Source: Rhynchospora pubera | Lineage: Eukaryota; Streptophyta; Magnoliopsida; Poales; Cyperaceae | Direction of reading: 5' to 3' | Assembly: GCA_028095005.1 (NCBI GenBank) | Contig: CM051462.1 | Location: forward strand, 127,338,752 to 127,402,751 | Length of the DNA stretch: 64,000 nt | Part shown: one piece after another, positions 50,098-61,735 of the stretch | Position numbering within the stretch: position 1 is the stretch's first letter | How the letters are laid out: each line of letters starts with the position of its first letter | The notes under the pieces: generated by a model | What the model saw: only the letters and a program-made list of their open reading frames with translations | What the model was told of the DNA's origin: nothing | Database searches by the model: none | Program-made: the position numbers and the translations under genes

Positions 50098-51176
50098 TAT
50101 ATAATCTTTTTGCAATTAGCTTCTAGCTAGCATCGGACAGAACCTAGGATGCGCAATCCGGGCATATTTAATGCAACCTATTATTTTTCATAATCAACAG
50201 TTATCGAATTCAGTAAAAGAGAAAATAATCACAAAAATGAGAAAGGCAATAGTTGGTTTATAATCACTAATTATCATACGACACAATTAATTAAAAGGCT
50301 ATTCAACACACTTTCGCATTTTCTGAAGGAATTTCAGGCTATTCAGCCAAAATATCCATGCCCCTATAATGGTAGATCCTCAGTTTTTTCAAGTGTGAAA
50401 TTTCTGCATAAAATTTAAACAAAAATATCTCAAATCAATCAATATTCTCAACCATTGCTCAAATCTTTTAAGTACATACGCCAAACAGAAGAATTCATGG
50501 TGATCTTTGCTAAGTTAAGAGTTAATGTATTGTAAACTTAAAAATTCAAATAAATGACGCTCAGTTTGTAATACAAAGCTAAAAAAATTTATTTGATTAT
50601 TTCAACAAATAGTTGGCGTGCATTAGCGAATGAATAAATAACAAACTGTTAAAGGCGAGACTTGTAAAAAAAAAAAAAGAAGAAAATATACCTACTGGAA
50701 GGCTTGAGATGGTGATAGAGGAACTATGTAGGGTCAAGATAGTGCTCGAGCGAATGAGAGAGGAGAGCTGGTGAGATCGAGAGCGAGAGAGGCAGAGAGA
50801 AGGAGGTTGGGGTGGTGTGCGAGTGAGAGAGAGGAGGAGAAAAAAAAAGTGAAGGCGGGAGGCATAGGCGAAAGCGAGGGCGACAACGGACGCGAAGGCA
50901 GATGGCTGGAAAGCTAGGTTTGCGAAAGATTGGCATAGACAGATGTCAACCCAGCTGATCAAATCGATTGGTTATTTGATTTTTGGGATCAGATCGGGGT
51001 AAAATGGTCATGAATTTATATTTTTATTATTTTATTGTTAAATATATTATAAAAAAGGTGAAGGCGGAAATTAGAGAAGAAATTTGTGTTTTAGGGTGGC
51101 AAAAAGAGAAGAAATTAGTTTTGGATGGCACAATTTTTTTTCCCTAAATACTTAGTTCACTTGAGAGAGTAAGTAA
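50098..51176. other. Intergenic DNA between the satellite block and the Helitron
   Basis: The satellite stops at GGATTATATAATC. The next kilobase is unique-looking. A purine-rich stretch (about 50670-50900, GAGAGAG and GCGAAAGCGAGGGCG) leaves a 121-codon minus-strand frame open, but its product is low complexity (Ser/Leu/Phe) and no family is recognised. It could be the 5' end of a lost gene; nothing firmer can be said. Confidence 0.4.
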
Positions 51177-51565
51177 TCTTACATATAATAAAGATGCGTG
51201 GATGGTCTCAAAGGGTGCGACTTAAAAGGTGCCTATTAACTGAAGTCTTAAAAGGTGTCTTACGAGTAGATGCCTCCTACACGAAAGGGTACCACATTTT
51301 ATCTATAAATAGGGCTCTCATTTGTAACCTTCCATCTACAATTTCACATTTACAAAATGATAACAATATAGGTGTGATACATGCATAGGTCATAAAAATT
51401 TGGTCCACAATATATTGGAAGACGGAAAATACATGGTCATGAATTTTGTTTTACTAAATAGTAAGTTGTCTAATTTTTCATATTTAATTTAGATTTAGAT
51501 TAATTAATACTATGTGTTGAAATTTATTGACAATTTTCTTTTTGTTTCATTCATGTTTAAAACAG

Positions 51566-52095
51566 TAATATACACGGTGGAGTTTGAAAAGAGAGGCCTA
51601 CCCCACGTACACATAATTGTTTGGCTAGACAATAAAGGAAGATTAACAAAACCAATTAATATTGATACTAAAATTTCAGTCGAATTGCGAAATCCTCAAT
51701 CAAATCCAATTTCATACTCTATAGTGACACAATACATGATGCATGGTCCATATGGCCATGCCCGACCAAGATCTCCTTGCATGAAGGATGGTCAATGCTC
51801 CAAAAATGTTCCAAAGAAATTTCATGACTCCACCATTATGAGCAATGAAGGGTTTGTAGTGTATAAAAGAAGAGATAGAGGTATGACAACTGAAAAAAAT
51901 AGAACGATATTTGACAACATGTTTGTTGTACCATATAATTTAAAATTGCTGCAGAAATATCGAGCACACATCAATGTCGAGCGATGTCATACAACAACAA
52001 TGATAAAATATTTTTTTCAAATACATTTCAAAAGGAAAAGATCGGGTTTTTGCTGTAATAGAACCAACAACATCAACAAGGAGAACACGATTTGT
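51566..52095 (+). pseudogene. Helitron Rep (rolling-circle initiator) domain fragment, frameshifted
   Basis: The frame reads YTVEFEKRGLPHVHIIVWLD (with the HVHI metal-binding HUH motif), TQYMMHGPYGHARPRSPCM, DGQCSKNVPKKF, DNMFVVPYNLKLLQKYRAHI and NVERCHTTTMIKYFF, all in the order of the Helitron N-terminal/Rep domain of plant Helitron transposases. At a run of T (about 52012-52018) the frame slips by one; the family-like sequence (KYISKGKDRVFAVIEPTT) continues in another frame to about 52095. The N-terminal zinc finger and the whole helicase domain are missing, so this is a pseudogene fragment of a protein normally over 1200 residues. Confidence 0.85.
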
Positions 52096-52936
52096 GTGGA
52101 AATGAGTAGTTTGATTTGTGTAATTTTATTATATTGTGTGTAATTTGATTTGTGTGAACATGATTATTATATGTGTGTGAACATGAGTAGGTTATCTTTA
52201 TACCTCCTTTATTCTAATCTTAATATAATATGTTTATTATAAAATATAATGCATGTGTGCATTTTTTAAAACCTTATAGAACCTGATTCTAACAAAATCT
52301 TTGTAACGAAATGAAATAGATGTTTTAAAGGGTATTTGTCTAACCTTATAGAACCTGATTGATACGTCTCTAAAGGATGCAATGAAATAGATGTTTTAAA
52401 GGGTACAATTGAAAAGGTATTGTATATGGTCCAAAAAAATGCGAACGAAAGTTGCCTACCTTACATATATATTCTATAACGTTTATTCATAAAATAAATA
52501 TTTTCTGAAAAAATTAAGTATGTATACATTTGTAACAAAATAAAGTGAAATGTAATAATATAATATATCAAATCAGTTTATCAAATTTATATTCTTATAG
52601 GAAATATACTTTAAAAATAAGTATGTATACATTTGAATTATAATTCTAACTGTTGATTAAAAATCATCTCTAACTAAATAAATGTTAATATTTTTACGAA
52701 CTGTTAATATTATTATTTATTATTATTACTTTATCTATGCTTATATAGATGATTAATGATTATTTAAAGTTGCACTCTTTCATTTATTTAATATGCAAAA
52801 TGTCAACATTTATTGTTTAATTAAAATAATTAAGACGTGACATTTTGATTTTAAAATATTATTAACAAATAGTAATTTATTTTATTAAGTGGAAAAAATG
52901 AAAGGGTGGGATTATGTTGTTTCATGATAAAGAGTA

Positions 52937-53306
52937 CAAATGAAAAGGTGCGTGATAGTCCTAAAGGATACAAGTAATATATTTCAAACAAAATGATAAA
53001 AATTTATTCCAATTCTTTGTTGTATCCTTTAGCAAGGCACATTTTAAATCACACCTCCATGAGATATCCATTTGATAGGCACCTTTTCATTTGTACCCTT
53101 TGGGACTATCCATGCATCTTACAAATGAAAAGGTGCATGGACAGTCCAAAGGATACAAATAAGATATTTCAAACTAAATGATAACAATTTATTTCAATTA
53201 TGGATTGCATCCTTTGGTAAAGCATCTTTTCAATCACACCCCTTAAGACATCCATTTGATAAACACCTTTTCATTTGTACCTTTTGGTGCGATCCACGCA
53301 TCTTAT
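52937..53306. repeat. Two tandem 185-bp palindrome-rich units inside the Helitron
   Basis: Unit 1 starts CAAATGAAAAGGTGCGTG at 52937 and unit 2 starts CAAATGAAAAGGTGCATGG at 53122. Each ends with CACCTTTTCATTTGTACC followed by GATCCACGCATCTT or a variant, so each unit is also an imperfect inverted repeat. The end of unit 2 (AAGATGCGTGGAT on the reverse strand) resembles the Helitron 5' region at 51190-51205 (AAGATGCGTGGATGG). Confidence 0.75.
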
Positions 53307-53644
53307 TGTCATCATTTAATTTAATAAATAGTGTTAATACCAAAAGATGCCATACACAAACTATATAAATATGTCATCTCTTTCTGAAAGTACATATATA
53401 TTTTAGTAAAATATAATAAAAATATCCTTTTTAAAAAATATTATTAAAAAGTCATAATTAGATTAATTAAATACTAACGATTGAAATGACAGTTTAGTTT
53501 ATATTATTATTAAAATATCATAAATAGGTGAGTTATTAGAAAAAAAATTTTAAAAAAAAAACATATGAAAGGATGCGAGTATATATGCATGTAACCTTTA
53601 TTTAATAAATAGGTCGGTACCTTACATTATCTATACTTTTACTT

Positions 53645-53911
53645 TTGAAGAACAACTTAAGATTAAACAGAAAAGACCAATCTATACAAATTGAGATTGA
53701 GATTACACAGGAAGACCAATCTATACAAATTGAGATTGAGATTACACACAAAGACCAACCTATACATCAGATTGAGATTACACACGAAGACCAATCTATT
53801 CAAATGCCATGCAATGAGAATGAAGAAGAAAACAACATAATGGAGCCAAATCCTCTCACTGATGAAGATATATTTGAGAAAGAATGGGAAGAAAAGCCCA
53901 TTATAAAGTAA
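53645..53911 (+). other. Open frame with a 13-residue peptide repeat inside the Helitron
   Basis: An acidic frame with four copies of (E/K)DQSIQIEIEITH-like peptide (39-bp unit, one shorter), then NEEENNIMEPNPLTDEDIF. It has no ATG near its start. A donor-like GTAAAA after AAGCCCATTATAAA and an acceptor-like TTAG before ATCAGGTGACC (about 54151) would add an in-frame exon coding GAPLKKRRRMFLDD, a possible basic nuclear-type tail, to a TAG at about 54221. The family is unknown. It may be a captured gene fragment or a Helitron accessory remnant. Confidence 0.35.
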
Positions 53912-54827
53912 AAAAATTTACATTTCGTTTTTATTAGTTCAATTTACCATAAATTTTGTAAAATATATCATAGAAGTTCTATCCAATATATTATTATTCC
54001 CGTTTTAGTGATTCACTATTCACTTAAATTTATTTAGAATTTACTCCCCACTATGCAATTTAAAAGTATTTCGATTGCTAATATTTAGAATAAGAAAAAG
54101 ATTTTCTATTAAAATTTATTTATTTATTTTGTTTGTGATTTGTCTCTATTAGATCAGGTGACCACTCTGGTGCACCATTAAAAAAAAGGAGGAGAATGTT
54201 TTTAGACGATACCACTCCTTAGATACAAAAAAGGTATATCATTTTTAACTAAATTCTAAATATATAGATATTAAGTTTTAAAAAGAATATTTAAGAATAA
54301 TAACATTGTATGTTTCCGTGTTTCTCTTGCAGCTGAGACGAAACTTTGGTTAAGCATCATCGACCAACATATTTATGGAACTTTTGCCACATGTCAATAT
54401 TAAAAGATATATATTATTGTGTGTAAAATTAAAAATTTATATGTAAATATATTATATCGTGTGCATTAGAAAAGATGTATATTGTGTGTACTATTAAAGA
54501 TGTTTATATATTGTGTGTAAGTTTCTTATATTGTATACAAATTTACATGTAATAAATAAATATATTATCAGAATGCTTAAAGTATTATTATTGTTCTTAA
54601 TTTCTTGCTCAAATTAATAAATTAAATACTTCTGGTGTAGAGAAAAAGTAATTAATTGATTGTGTCACGTATGATATTTAAAAATATTCCAACACATAGG
54701 TCTGTGCCTGAAATCAATATATCAAATTTATGCCTTAAAATCATTGATTCAAAATCATCTATATACTTGACAAACAAAGACATCATAATGGTTCATGTAT
54801 TTTTCTACAGTATAAGAAAGCCAATAT

Positions 54828-54857
54828 CGTCGAGCGAAGCTCGACGTACGTAACTAG
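54828..54857 (+). terminator. Helitron 3' hairpin and CTAG end
   Basis: An 8-bp perfect stem with a GAA loop, 7 bases from CTAG, with a T following. In Helitrons this structure marks the end of rolling-circle transfer; it is not a transcription terminator. Confidence 0.8.
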
Positions 54858-55284
54858 TTAATATAAGGGAGTAGCTAATAAACACATGGGAGTATATATG
54901 TCTCAGAACCTTATAGGGAAGTATTTATATTTCAGTATTGTAAGATTACGTAGTTATATATCAAAAGAGAGTATTTATTTTTATTAAGAAAGTATTTATA
55001 TTTTTATAAGTGAGTATCTTGTAAAATTACATAGGTGTATATCATAAGGGAGTATTTATTTGTTTTGAAGGGAGTATCTTGAGGAAAAAAAAAAAAAGAG
55101 ATGTCAAACGCTAAAAGAACATGAAAGAAAATTATATGAGAAATGAGGCAACAAAGGAAAATGAGGTGCATATAAGGGGGAGGAGAGAGGTGCAGCCGCA
55201 AAAAAAGGTAAGGAGGCGTGTGTGAGGGTGGGAGAGGGAGAGGAGAGGAGGGAAAGGGAGGGAAGACGGGTGTTGGAGCGAAGA
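54858..55284. other. Intergenic DNA with GAGTATTTAT repeats
   Basis: Between 54890 and 55085 the words GGGAGTAT, AGTATTTATAT and GTAAGATTACGTAG or GTAAAATTACATAGG recur in an irregular tandem pattern of about 70-75 bp. A GA-rich stretch follows (55150-55290). No gene was seen. Confidence 0.55.
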
Positions 55285-57105
55285 AGAGGAAATTAAATCC
55301 AATTAAATGATCAAATATGATGCTTAATTGAAGGAAATTATGTAATTGTGCATATAATAATTTTTTTCTATGTTGTTGTTTGTATTATACTTTTAATTAG
55401 CATTATAATATAAGTAAGATTAATTCTAACAAAGATTTCATGATTAATTGTTTTATGTCACACACCGATTGTTATATGTAACAAAGAATTAGAATTAGTC
55501 TGATCATCTCTATATACTCCATTACAATATTAAACATTAAAAAAAATAACTATTAAAAATATAATTATTACATGAATATAATTATTAAATTGTTGCACAC
55601 TACAGGAAAATATCGTCAAAAGTATACTCCATTACAATATAAATTTATTTTTCAACAAAAGTATTGGATGCAAAAATTCTTCTCACCTATTTTTCTATCC
55701 ACATGTGCCAGATGTCTATGCCACAGAGGATCAACGTCACCCACGATGGCATTCAACGTATGCACAGAAGATTAAAAATGGAGGTGCGGGGAATCGAACC
55801 CCGTGCCTCTCGCATGCGAAGCGAGCGCTCTACCATATGAGCTACACCCCCGTTAGTGTTTTGTTTTGATATACAATATACTAAACATTAAATATCGTGC
55901 AGTCGAGATTCTACCCACCTGGTGTGCCACGAATGAATTTAATAAATTAAAAAGGAAATGGAAAATAAAAAAAAGGATAAAAGACAATTGTTTCGGCTTT
56001 TATCATTGACATGGCCTGCTAATTGATGAAGTCAGAGATCACCCAAATTGGCATGCTAAGTCCATTACTGCAACAAGCGCTGGGTATTATTACGGGGATT
56101 ACGGAGCTGATATGGGACAGGACATCATTGTATTATTAGGCAGACTGCCGCAGACATCAATACATCATTGTATTTTTGCTAAAAAAAAATTGTTTTAACT
56201 ATATGAAAATACTGAAAAATTGAAATGCAATTGTACATTGGTTGACCCGATAAATGCAATATCATTTCTCTGAATGCGAAAAAAAATAAAATAAAACAAC
56301 TCATTTGTTGCGTAATACTCTGAACTAGAAAATTTTACACGCTCTTTTAATCAAATTTTATTTCACAAAAAAAATAATAGAGCAATAGAAAAGCACGTTT
56401 CTCTAAGTTTTAATAATAATAATAATAACAAATAAATAAATAAATAAATAAATAAACAAAAAAACCACCTTCTCTTTGGTAAATTCGCATTGTGAGCATA
56501 TTAAGGTGAGGAGGGTTTACTAATAATATAAAGCTGTTTTTGTAAGCTGATGATATCTTATTAATTAACTAGAATTGAATTTTGGAATGGCAATGAATAG
56601 CGTCATCGTTGATTCTCTATAGCATAGGCTGAATAGTATCATATGTGTGGATGTTGTTGGTCCTCTATGGCATAAACATTTGGCATATGTGGTTGGAGGA
56701 TATGTGAGAAGAATTTTTTTTCTTTCAATATTTTTGTTGACAAATAAATGTGTGTAAGTTGACAGCATTTTTTTTTTGTTGCGAGAAACAATTTAATAAT
56801 GACGTCATGTATCATGCAAATCGACTTATATTTTTCTTTAATTGTGTTTATAATATTTAGTTTAGAGATAATCAAACTAATTCTAAATCTTTGTTATATA
56901 TAACAATTAGTGTGCAACATAAAATATTTAATCACGAAACATTTGTTAGAATTTTTCTTACTTAATTACATTATGATGCCTAAGGTAATTCAAAATATAA
57001 TACAAGCAACAACATATAATGAAAAAAATTGTTATATTCACAGCTACATAATTTCCTTCAATTAAGCATCATATTGATAATTTAATCGGGTTTAAATTCA
57101 TATCG
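55285..57105. repeat. Diverged 1.8-kb inverted repeat surrounding a tRNA gene
   Basis: The left arm (about 55285-55775) and right arm (about 56565-57105) pair in inverted orientation: GATGCTTAATTGAAGGAAAT on the left against ATTTCCTTCAATTAAGCATC on the right, and TGTCTATGCCACAGAGGATC against GGTCCTCTATGGCATAAACA. The arms have several indels and perhaps 75-80% identity by eye. The roughly 0.8-kb spacer holds tRNA-Ala. CACTACAGGAAAATATCG at 55598 resembles a CACTA-type terminus inside the left arm, but no matching end was found. Confidence 0.7.
55779..55851 (-). tRNA. tRNA-Ala (anticodon CGC)
   Basis: Read on the minus strand, the 73 nt fold as a full cloverleaf: acceptor GGGGGTG with CACCTCC (one G-U pair), D arm GCTC-AGAGC type, anticodon stem CTCGC/GCGAG with loop TTCGCAT (anticodon CGC), T arm CGGGG-TTCGATT-CCCCG, discriminator A. 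There is no intron. Internal A box (TAGCTCATATGG) and B box (GGTTCGATTCC) are intact, and a T run (ATTTTTAATC) a few bases downstream can end Pol III transcription. It looks functional. Confidence 0.97.
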
Positions 57106-58160
57106 TTCATTCAAAATTATGAACATATGTAAATAATTAAGTATGATTCAAACTCGATTTAAAGTTTTTGTCCACCATAAAATTAAAGAAAAAAATAATA
57201 TAAAAAGGGCATGTAATGTACTATGGAGTATAGACTTTCCTTGTATATAGTTAATTGTTGGATTTGTTCCCTATTATGTCCAGTAAACCAAAACCGTATG
57301 CTCTCAAATTACTAAGGTTATGCCTACTTCCCGTGTTCATGTGCATGGTGTTCCAAATTAAAGTGTACAACTAATCTAACTAGAACAGTTTTATAAGGAA
57401 ACAATCTTAGAATGACGTTACAAAAAAAATGTACTCAACTTTTTGGCTACTTGCATAAAATAAAAAATTAGCTACACTATAAAATCTAATAATAACGAAA
57501 TAATTTTAATAAACATTAGACAAAATCTGGAAAATAAATATTCAGCAATGTATCAAATAGAAAATTACTCACAATACAAGATCTAATAAATAATTTTGAT
57601 AAACAATGGACAAAATCTGAAAATAAATGTTTCACAATTTACGTCTGGTATATCCATGACTTTAGAATCTAGTTTCTACTTTAAAAGGGGTAGTTAAACA
57701 CTTAACCATGCTACTTTTCTTTAAAAGAAAAGTGTATTCATTATATGCTTTGATTGAAAAATATATCACGAAATACAATAATGTCAAGCACACATATAAC
57801 TATAAAAAACATATCGCAATAATTCAACCACGTGGATATAGAAAATATGAAAAATATTTAGAAAAGCTGATAAAATAGGAAAACGTTTCAATGTTATAAT
57901 TATTATTTATAAATAAATTTGTTTGTTCGGTATGAAACACTGGTTAATTGTAATTACGTTTCTTGGTAAATCGTGCGAAATCTGAAAACTTTAGTCAGTT
58001 TCTAAAGTAAAGTTATAGAATTTATAAATAATTGAAGACTAAATATGAAAAAGTGGTAACAATTATATAATATTAAAACTAGTAAAAATATAATATCTCT
58101 GCTTACTTCTCAAAAATAAAAACAAAATAATTATTTTTTGGACAGATATTTTTAACTAAT
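57106..58160. other. AT-rich intergenic DNA
   Basis: No gene was seen. A local repeat is present: AAAAT.TACTCACAATACAAG and ACAAAATCTG.AAATAAAT-type words recur twice near 57470-57640. Confidence 0.45.
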
Positions 58161-58379
58161 TTTTGTACTTTCAAACCCTAAATGTTCCTAATAATAAATA
58201 AAAGAAAATGTAACAGCCCTGTGAAAATTGATTTTCATCATGGGTCCCACCGGACAGACACTTCTCTCTCCTTATTTTTTGTTAAACAAGACAAACTTCA
58301 CGCGACCCCTATTCTCTCTTCCGATCCCATTCACCTCCGCGAATCGGTAAAAATAAATCAAATCTGAAAAATCAGTCGG

Positions 58380-58432
58380 TCACAAAAAAACGCTACAAGG
58401 AAGAATCAGCGTTACTTGTAAGGTAAGTCTCT
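58380..58432 (+). promoter_or_regulatory. Probable 5' leader exon end of the p24 gene
   Basis: The sequence ..CAGCGTTACTTGTAAG|GTAAGT at 58432/58433 is a strong donor, and the p24 start codon exon is preceded by TTTTTTGTAG at 59064. A 5' UTR intron of about 630 bp is inferred. The transcription start is not defined. Confidence 0.45.
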
Positions 58433-59067
58433 TCCGATTCAAGCTTTTTTTCCCTAACCCAAATCCTGTCCAATCAAGAAAAATTGCTTAATAATCGGAT
58501 CTTGGGTAACTGACGATTGCTTGCTTTGATAGGAAATCGAAAAAATTTCCTGATTTTTAGTAAGGTACTTCACGAACAATAGAATTTGTCAGGTGGAAAT
58601 CTCCGATACTGTTTCTCTAAAACCAATTTCTGATATTAATCTTGCTCAATTACCATGTTAGCTGCACAACACGCACACAATCTTTTCAATTTTCGATGCA
58701 TCAACTGGAATTTACTGGATTTGGTTTAGTCATCATGTAATTAATTTGAGCCCCAGTATAAATTTGATTTACATATTGCCTTTCGCTAATAATTTGGTTC
58801 TCATGTAATTTAAAACCCCACATAATTTTAGTTTTACTGGTTTGTCAGTGTATACAAATCCTATCTGCCTCTTGCTATCAGAATACCCTTCTTATAGTAT
58901 GCTTTTGCTTGATCCACTTTACTGGTAATACTTATACCTTGTTTAATCCATTATAGTGTCTGTGACCTGCTTACCTTTAGCTTTATGACAATCTGTATGG
59001 ATTGTCTTTATTTCTTTCTTTTTGTGGTACTTTGCATGTCTTATTTTTACTGTCTTTTTTGTAGAAA

Positions 59068-60974
59068 ATGGCTTGTGGGAGATGGAACAACCTGTTACTA
59101 CTCGCAAGTCTGTTTCTGTTTTTGGGGTCTGCACTGGGGATAAGGTTCGTGATAGATAGGGAAGAGTGCTTCTCCCATCAAGTCGAATACGAAGGCGATA
59201 CTGTGCATGCGTCATTTGTAGTGATCAAGACTGACACCCCCTGGCATTACTCTGATGAGGGTGTAGATCTTGTGGTATGGTCATGATTCTGCTAGTCGTT
59301 TCTTTGGTGCTTTAATATTTCCTGTTGGTAGTGATTATAGTTCTGATTTTCTGTTTATATGCAGTATACCTTTTTAATAAATGCTTATAAATACCTGAAG
59401 CACTATTCACATAATTCCAGTGTCTCGCCCAGATATATCTGAATAGTCTTTCCAATATAGCATGCTACTAGGCTCCAATTGCCTCATGACTTGGGAGTTT
59501 ATTCTGATAATAATTAATTTCTTTACTTCTTTATCACTTCCTAGGTGAAAGACCCATCTGGTGTGCAAATCCAGGACTCAAGAAATAAAATAAGTGACAA
59601 GTTTGAGTTTGTAGTGCAGAAAAGAGGCCTTCACCGCTTCTGTTTCACCAACAAATCACCATACCATGAGACCATTGATTTTGATGTCCATATTGGCCAT
59701 TTCTCCTACTTGGACCAACATGCTAAAGACGGTAAATTATTTAAAACCCTTTGCCCCCCCCCCCCCCCCACACACACACAAAAGGAAAGGAAGAAGGAAA
59801 AAAATCCTTTGCTAGTCAAAATAATATATAACTAGAAGCATAAGAATTTTAGTCTAGGAAGTTATGCTGCAAGTGGTTAAATGATCAAACAAATGTCTTT
59901 TTGGTGGTTATGATAATCTTTTAAACCAAAAAATATGAGCTACTAGCCACCAAATTAGTGAGTGTTGGACCATTTTACTGTTTCATCTTTGTGACATGGT
60001 TGCTTTAGTTTTGTATTAGTTCAGTAGTGTCCCTGTTTATTTGTCCTCTTTTTCCTAGTATCAGTGATGCAGCAATTGCTGCCTTATAATTGAGATTGAT
60101 GAATTAGCTCAAAAGAAAATACACACTTTGGCTACAGCATACCTTACAGCAAGGTATGGCAGGTATCTAGTTAAATTGAACTCCTCGGATATGACTTTCT
60201 TCTATGTTTTTCTATGTTTTCTGCTTATTTGCAATTACAATTTAGACACGTGAACTATAATTATACAAGTAGGAATACGAGCATGATTTTTAAATACTAT
60301 CTGATTCTTAGGAGTTTCAGACTTTCAATAAATGCTGAAGTAGTGAAGTTCTTGTTGCAAATGAATAAATTGCAGAGCATTTTGCACCTCTGTTTGAGCA
60401 AATAGCGAAGCTAGATGAAGCATTGTACAATATACAATTTGAGCAGCATTGGATGGAGGCTCAAACTGATCGGCAGGCCATCTGTAATTATCCTTACCTG
60501 TTCTCTCTTGCATGCCCCCAACCCAAAAAAAGAAAAAGGAAAAGGAAAAAAAGAAAAAGAACAGTTTTGTATTGTCCATGTCATGTCTGGTATTACTTAC
60601 ACTGGTTGGTAATGTTAATGTTCCATAATAGTAAACCGGAATTGCACATTGTTCGTGTCTTATCCTCACTTGCATTTGTTTACAAACTTTTGCTAACAAG
60701 GTTCTGTAGTTTGGTACCATATGAACCAAATAAATAATTGGACATGACCTAGAACATTCCATATGCAAAAAAAAAAAAAAAGAACTTTGGCTTATGGCTT
60801 TATCTATAATAATCTTTCTGTAATTATCTTCTGCGGCCAGTGAATGAAGGAATGAGCAAGAGGGCGATACAGAAAGCAATCTTTGAATCCTTGGCTCTTA
60901 TTGGTGCAAGTGTGTTACAGGTTTTCCTGTTGCGGCGCCTTTTCGAGCGCAAACTTGGTACCACTAGGGTGTAG
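59068..60974 (+). CDS. p24 family cargo receptor, beta-2 type (transmembrane emp24 domain protein)
   Basis: Coding exons: 59068-59274, 59545-59731, 60376-60483, 60841-60974; 636 nt, 211 residues. Signal peptide about 1-24 (LLLLASLFLFLGSALG). GOLD domain from IRFVIDREECFSHQ to DVHIGHFSYLDQHAKDE with the conserved cysteine pair C34 and C102. A coiled-coil stalk follows (IAKLDEALYNIQFEQHWMEA), then one membrane segment (ESLALIGASVLQVFLL) and a short cytosolic tail RRLFERKLGTTRV. The tail has the phenylalanine-containing COPII signal and basic residues typical of plant p24-beta2. p24 proteins form hetero-oligomers in COPI/COPII vesicles of the early secretory pathway and take part in transport of GPI-anchored proteins and receptors. 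The start is the first ATG after the proposed leader intron. The frame is intact, and intron 2 has a C-run/(CA)n microsatellite just after its donor. Confidence 0.93.
59754..59780 (+). repeat. C-run/(CA)n microsatellite near the donor of p24 intron 2
   Basis: About 15 C followed by (CA)n, beginning only about 22 bp after the GT donor of this intron. It is the same composite type as the microsatellite at 9793-9832. Confidence 0.85.
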
Positions 60975-61434
60975 GACACTTGCTTTTGTAACATTTTAAT
61001 TATCTTTGTACTATTATTAGCAATTATTGTTGTAATTTTTTTTTGTTTCCTAGAAGAGGTTCTATATTTAAAATGTAGGGACAAAGCTAAAGTTGGTGAG
61101 TATTTATTTGACAAAGCTTCCTACTTTGTAAGATTAGACGTGGTGAAGAAAATTTTCTGGAAATGTTACTGTTTGTTATTTGGTGCTTTTAAATTATTCT
61201 GACGTGCATAAATACTTTTTAGTTATGAGAGAAAATTTACACTTATTTCTACATTTAAGATGGAAGAGGCTTCAATATACAACGGGCAAATGGGTATGCT
61301 TCAATCTTTGATGGTTTGAGTGGTGGGTCAAAAGCCACTTATTTCAAAAAAAAAAAAAAAAAATACATGACCAGAGACTTATCTCTATTATGTCCTACCT
61401 ATGCCGGTTATTATGTATATTTTGTTTGCATGAA
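60975..61434. other. 3' flank of the p24 gene
   Basis: Probable 3' UTR followed by AT-rich DNA with an 18-base A run near 61347-61365. Nothing else was recognised. Confidence 0.5.
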
Positions 61435-61576
61435 GGCTCCGTTTGGATGAGGTGTGAGAATAAGGGAATAAATTTATTATAAATAATTCAAAATTTTCAC
61501 AAAGTTATACATTTTTCAATATTTTTTCCCACTTCTTTCCTTATTCCTCTTATTCCTACACCATCCAAACAGAGCC
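61435..61576. mobile_element. MITE-like element with GGCTCCGTTTGGAT termini
   Basis: It starts GGCTCCGTTTGGATGAGG and ends CCATCCAAACAGAGCC. The interior is the family sequence (AATTTATTATAAATAATTC, CACAAAGTTATACATTTTTC). GAA flanks both ends, a possible 3-bp target duplication. Confidence 0.75.
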
Positions 61577-61593
61577 GAAACATTTTTCACTAA

Positions 61594-61735
61594 GGCCCCG
61601 TTTGGATCGTATGGGAATAGGAGGAATAGCTTCTTTTTAGGCGTAAATTTATTATAAATAATCCAAACTTTTCACAAAGTTACACACTTCCCAATATTTT
61701 CTGTCTAGAAATATACTATTCCTCTTATTCCTAAG
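61594..61735. mobile_element. MITE-like element, same family, right end unclear
   Basis: It begins GGCCCCGTTTGGATCG and carries the family interior (AATTTATTATAAATAATCC, CACAAAGTTACACACTTCCC). No clean right terminus was found. Confidence 0.6.

Larger units (their letters stand above)
51177..54857 (+). mobile_element. Helitron with recognisable 5' TC and 3' hairpin-CTAG termini, coding region decayed
   Basis: The 3' end shows a stem CGTCGAGC-GAA-GCTCGACG (54828-54846), then seven bases and CTAG (54854-54857) followed by host T. The 5' end is proposed at TCTTACATATAATAAAG, preceded by host A. A-to-T insertion without target duplication, 5' TC and 3' hairpin plus CTRR are the Helitron signature. 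A Helitron-type Rep domain fragment lies inside in the same orientation. Helicase sequence was not found. The 5' limit is less certain than the 3' limit. Confidence 0.78.

Noticed and set aside
50597..50962. 121-codon minus-strand frame rich in Ser/Leu/Phe
   Set aside because: It lies in a purine-rich low-complexity stretch with no recognisable domain; kept only as a note in the intergenic entry.
55598..55615. CACTACAGGAAAATATCG as a CACTA transposon end
   Set aside because: No partner terminus, sub-terminal repeats or 3-bp duplication could be found.
60325..60879. 184-codon minus-strand frame
   Set aside because: It overlaps exons 3 and 4 of the p24 gene and includes poly-F from an intron A run; a shadow of the real gene.
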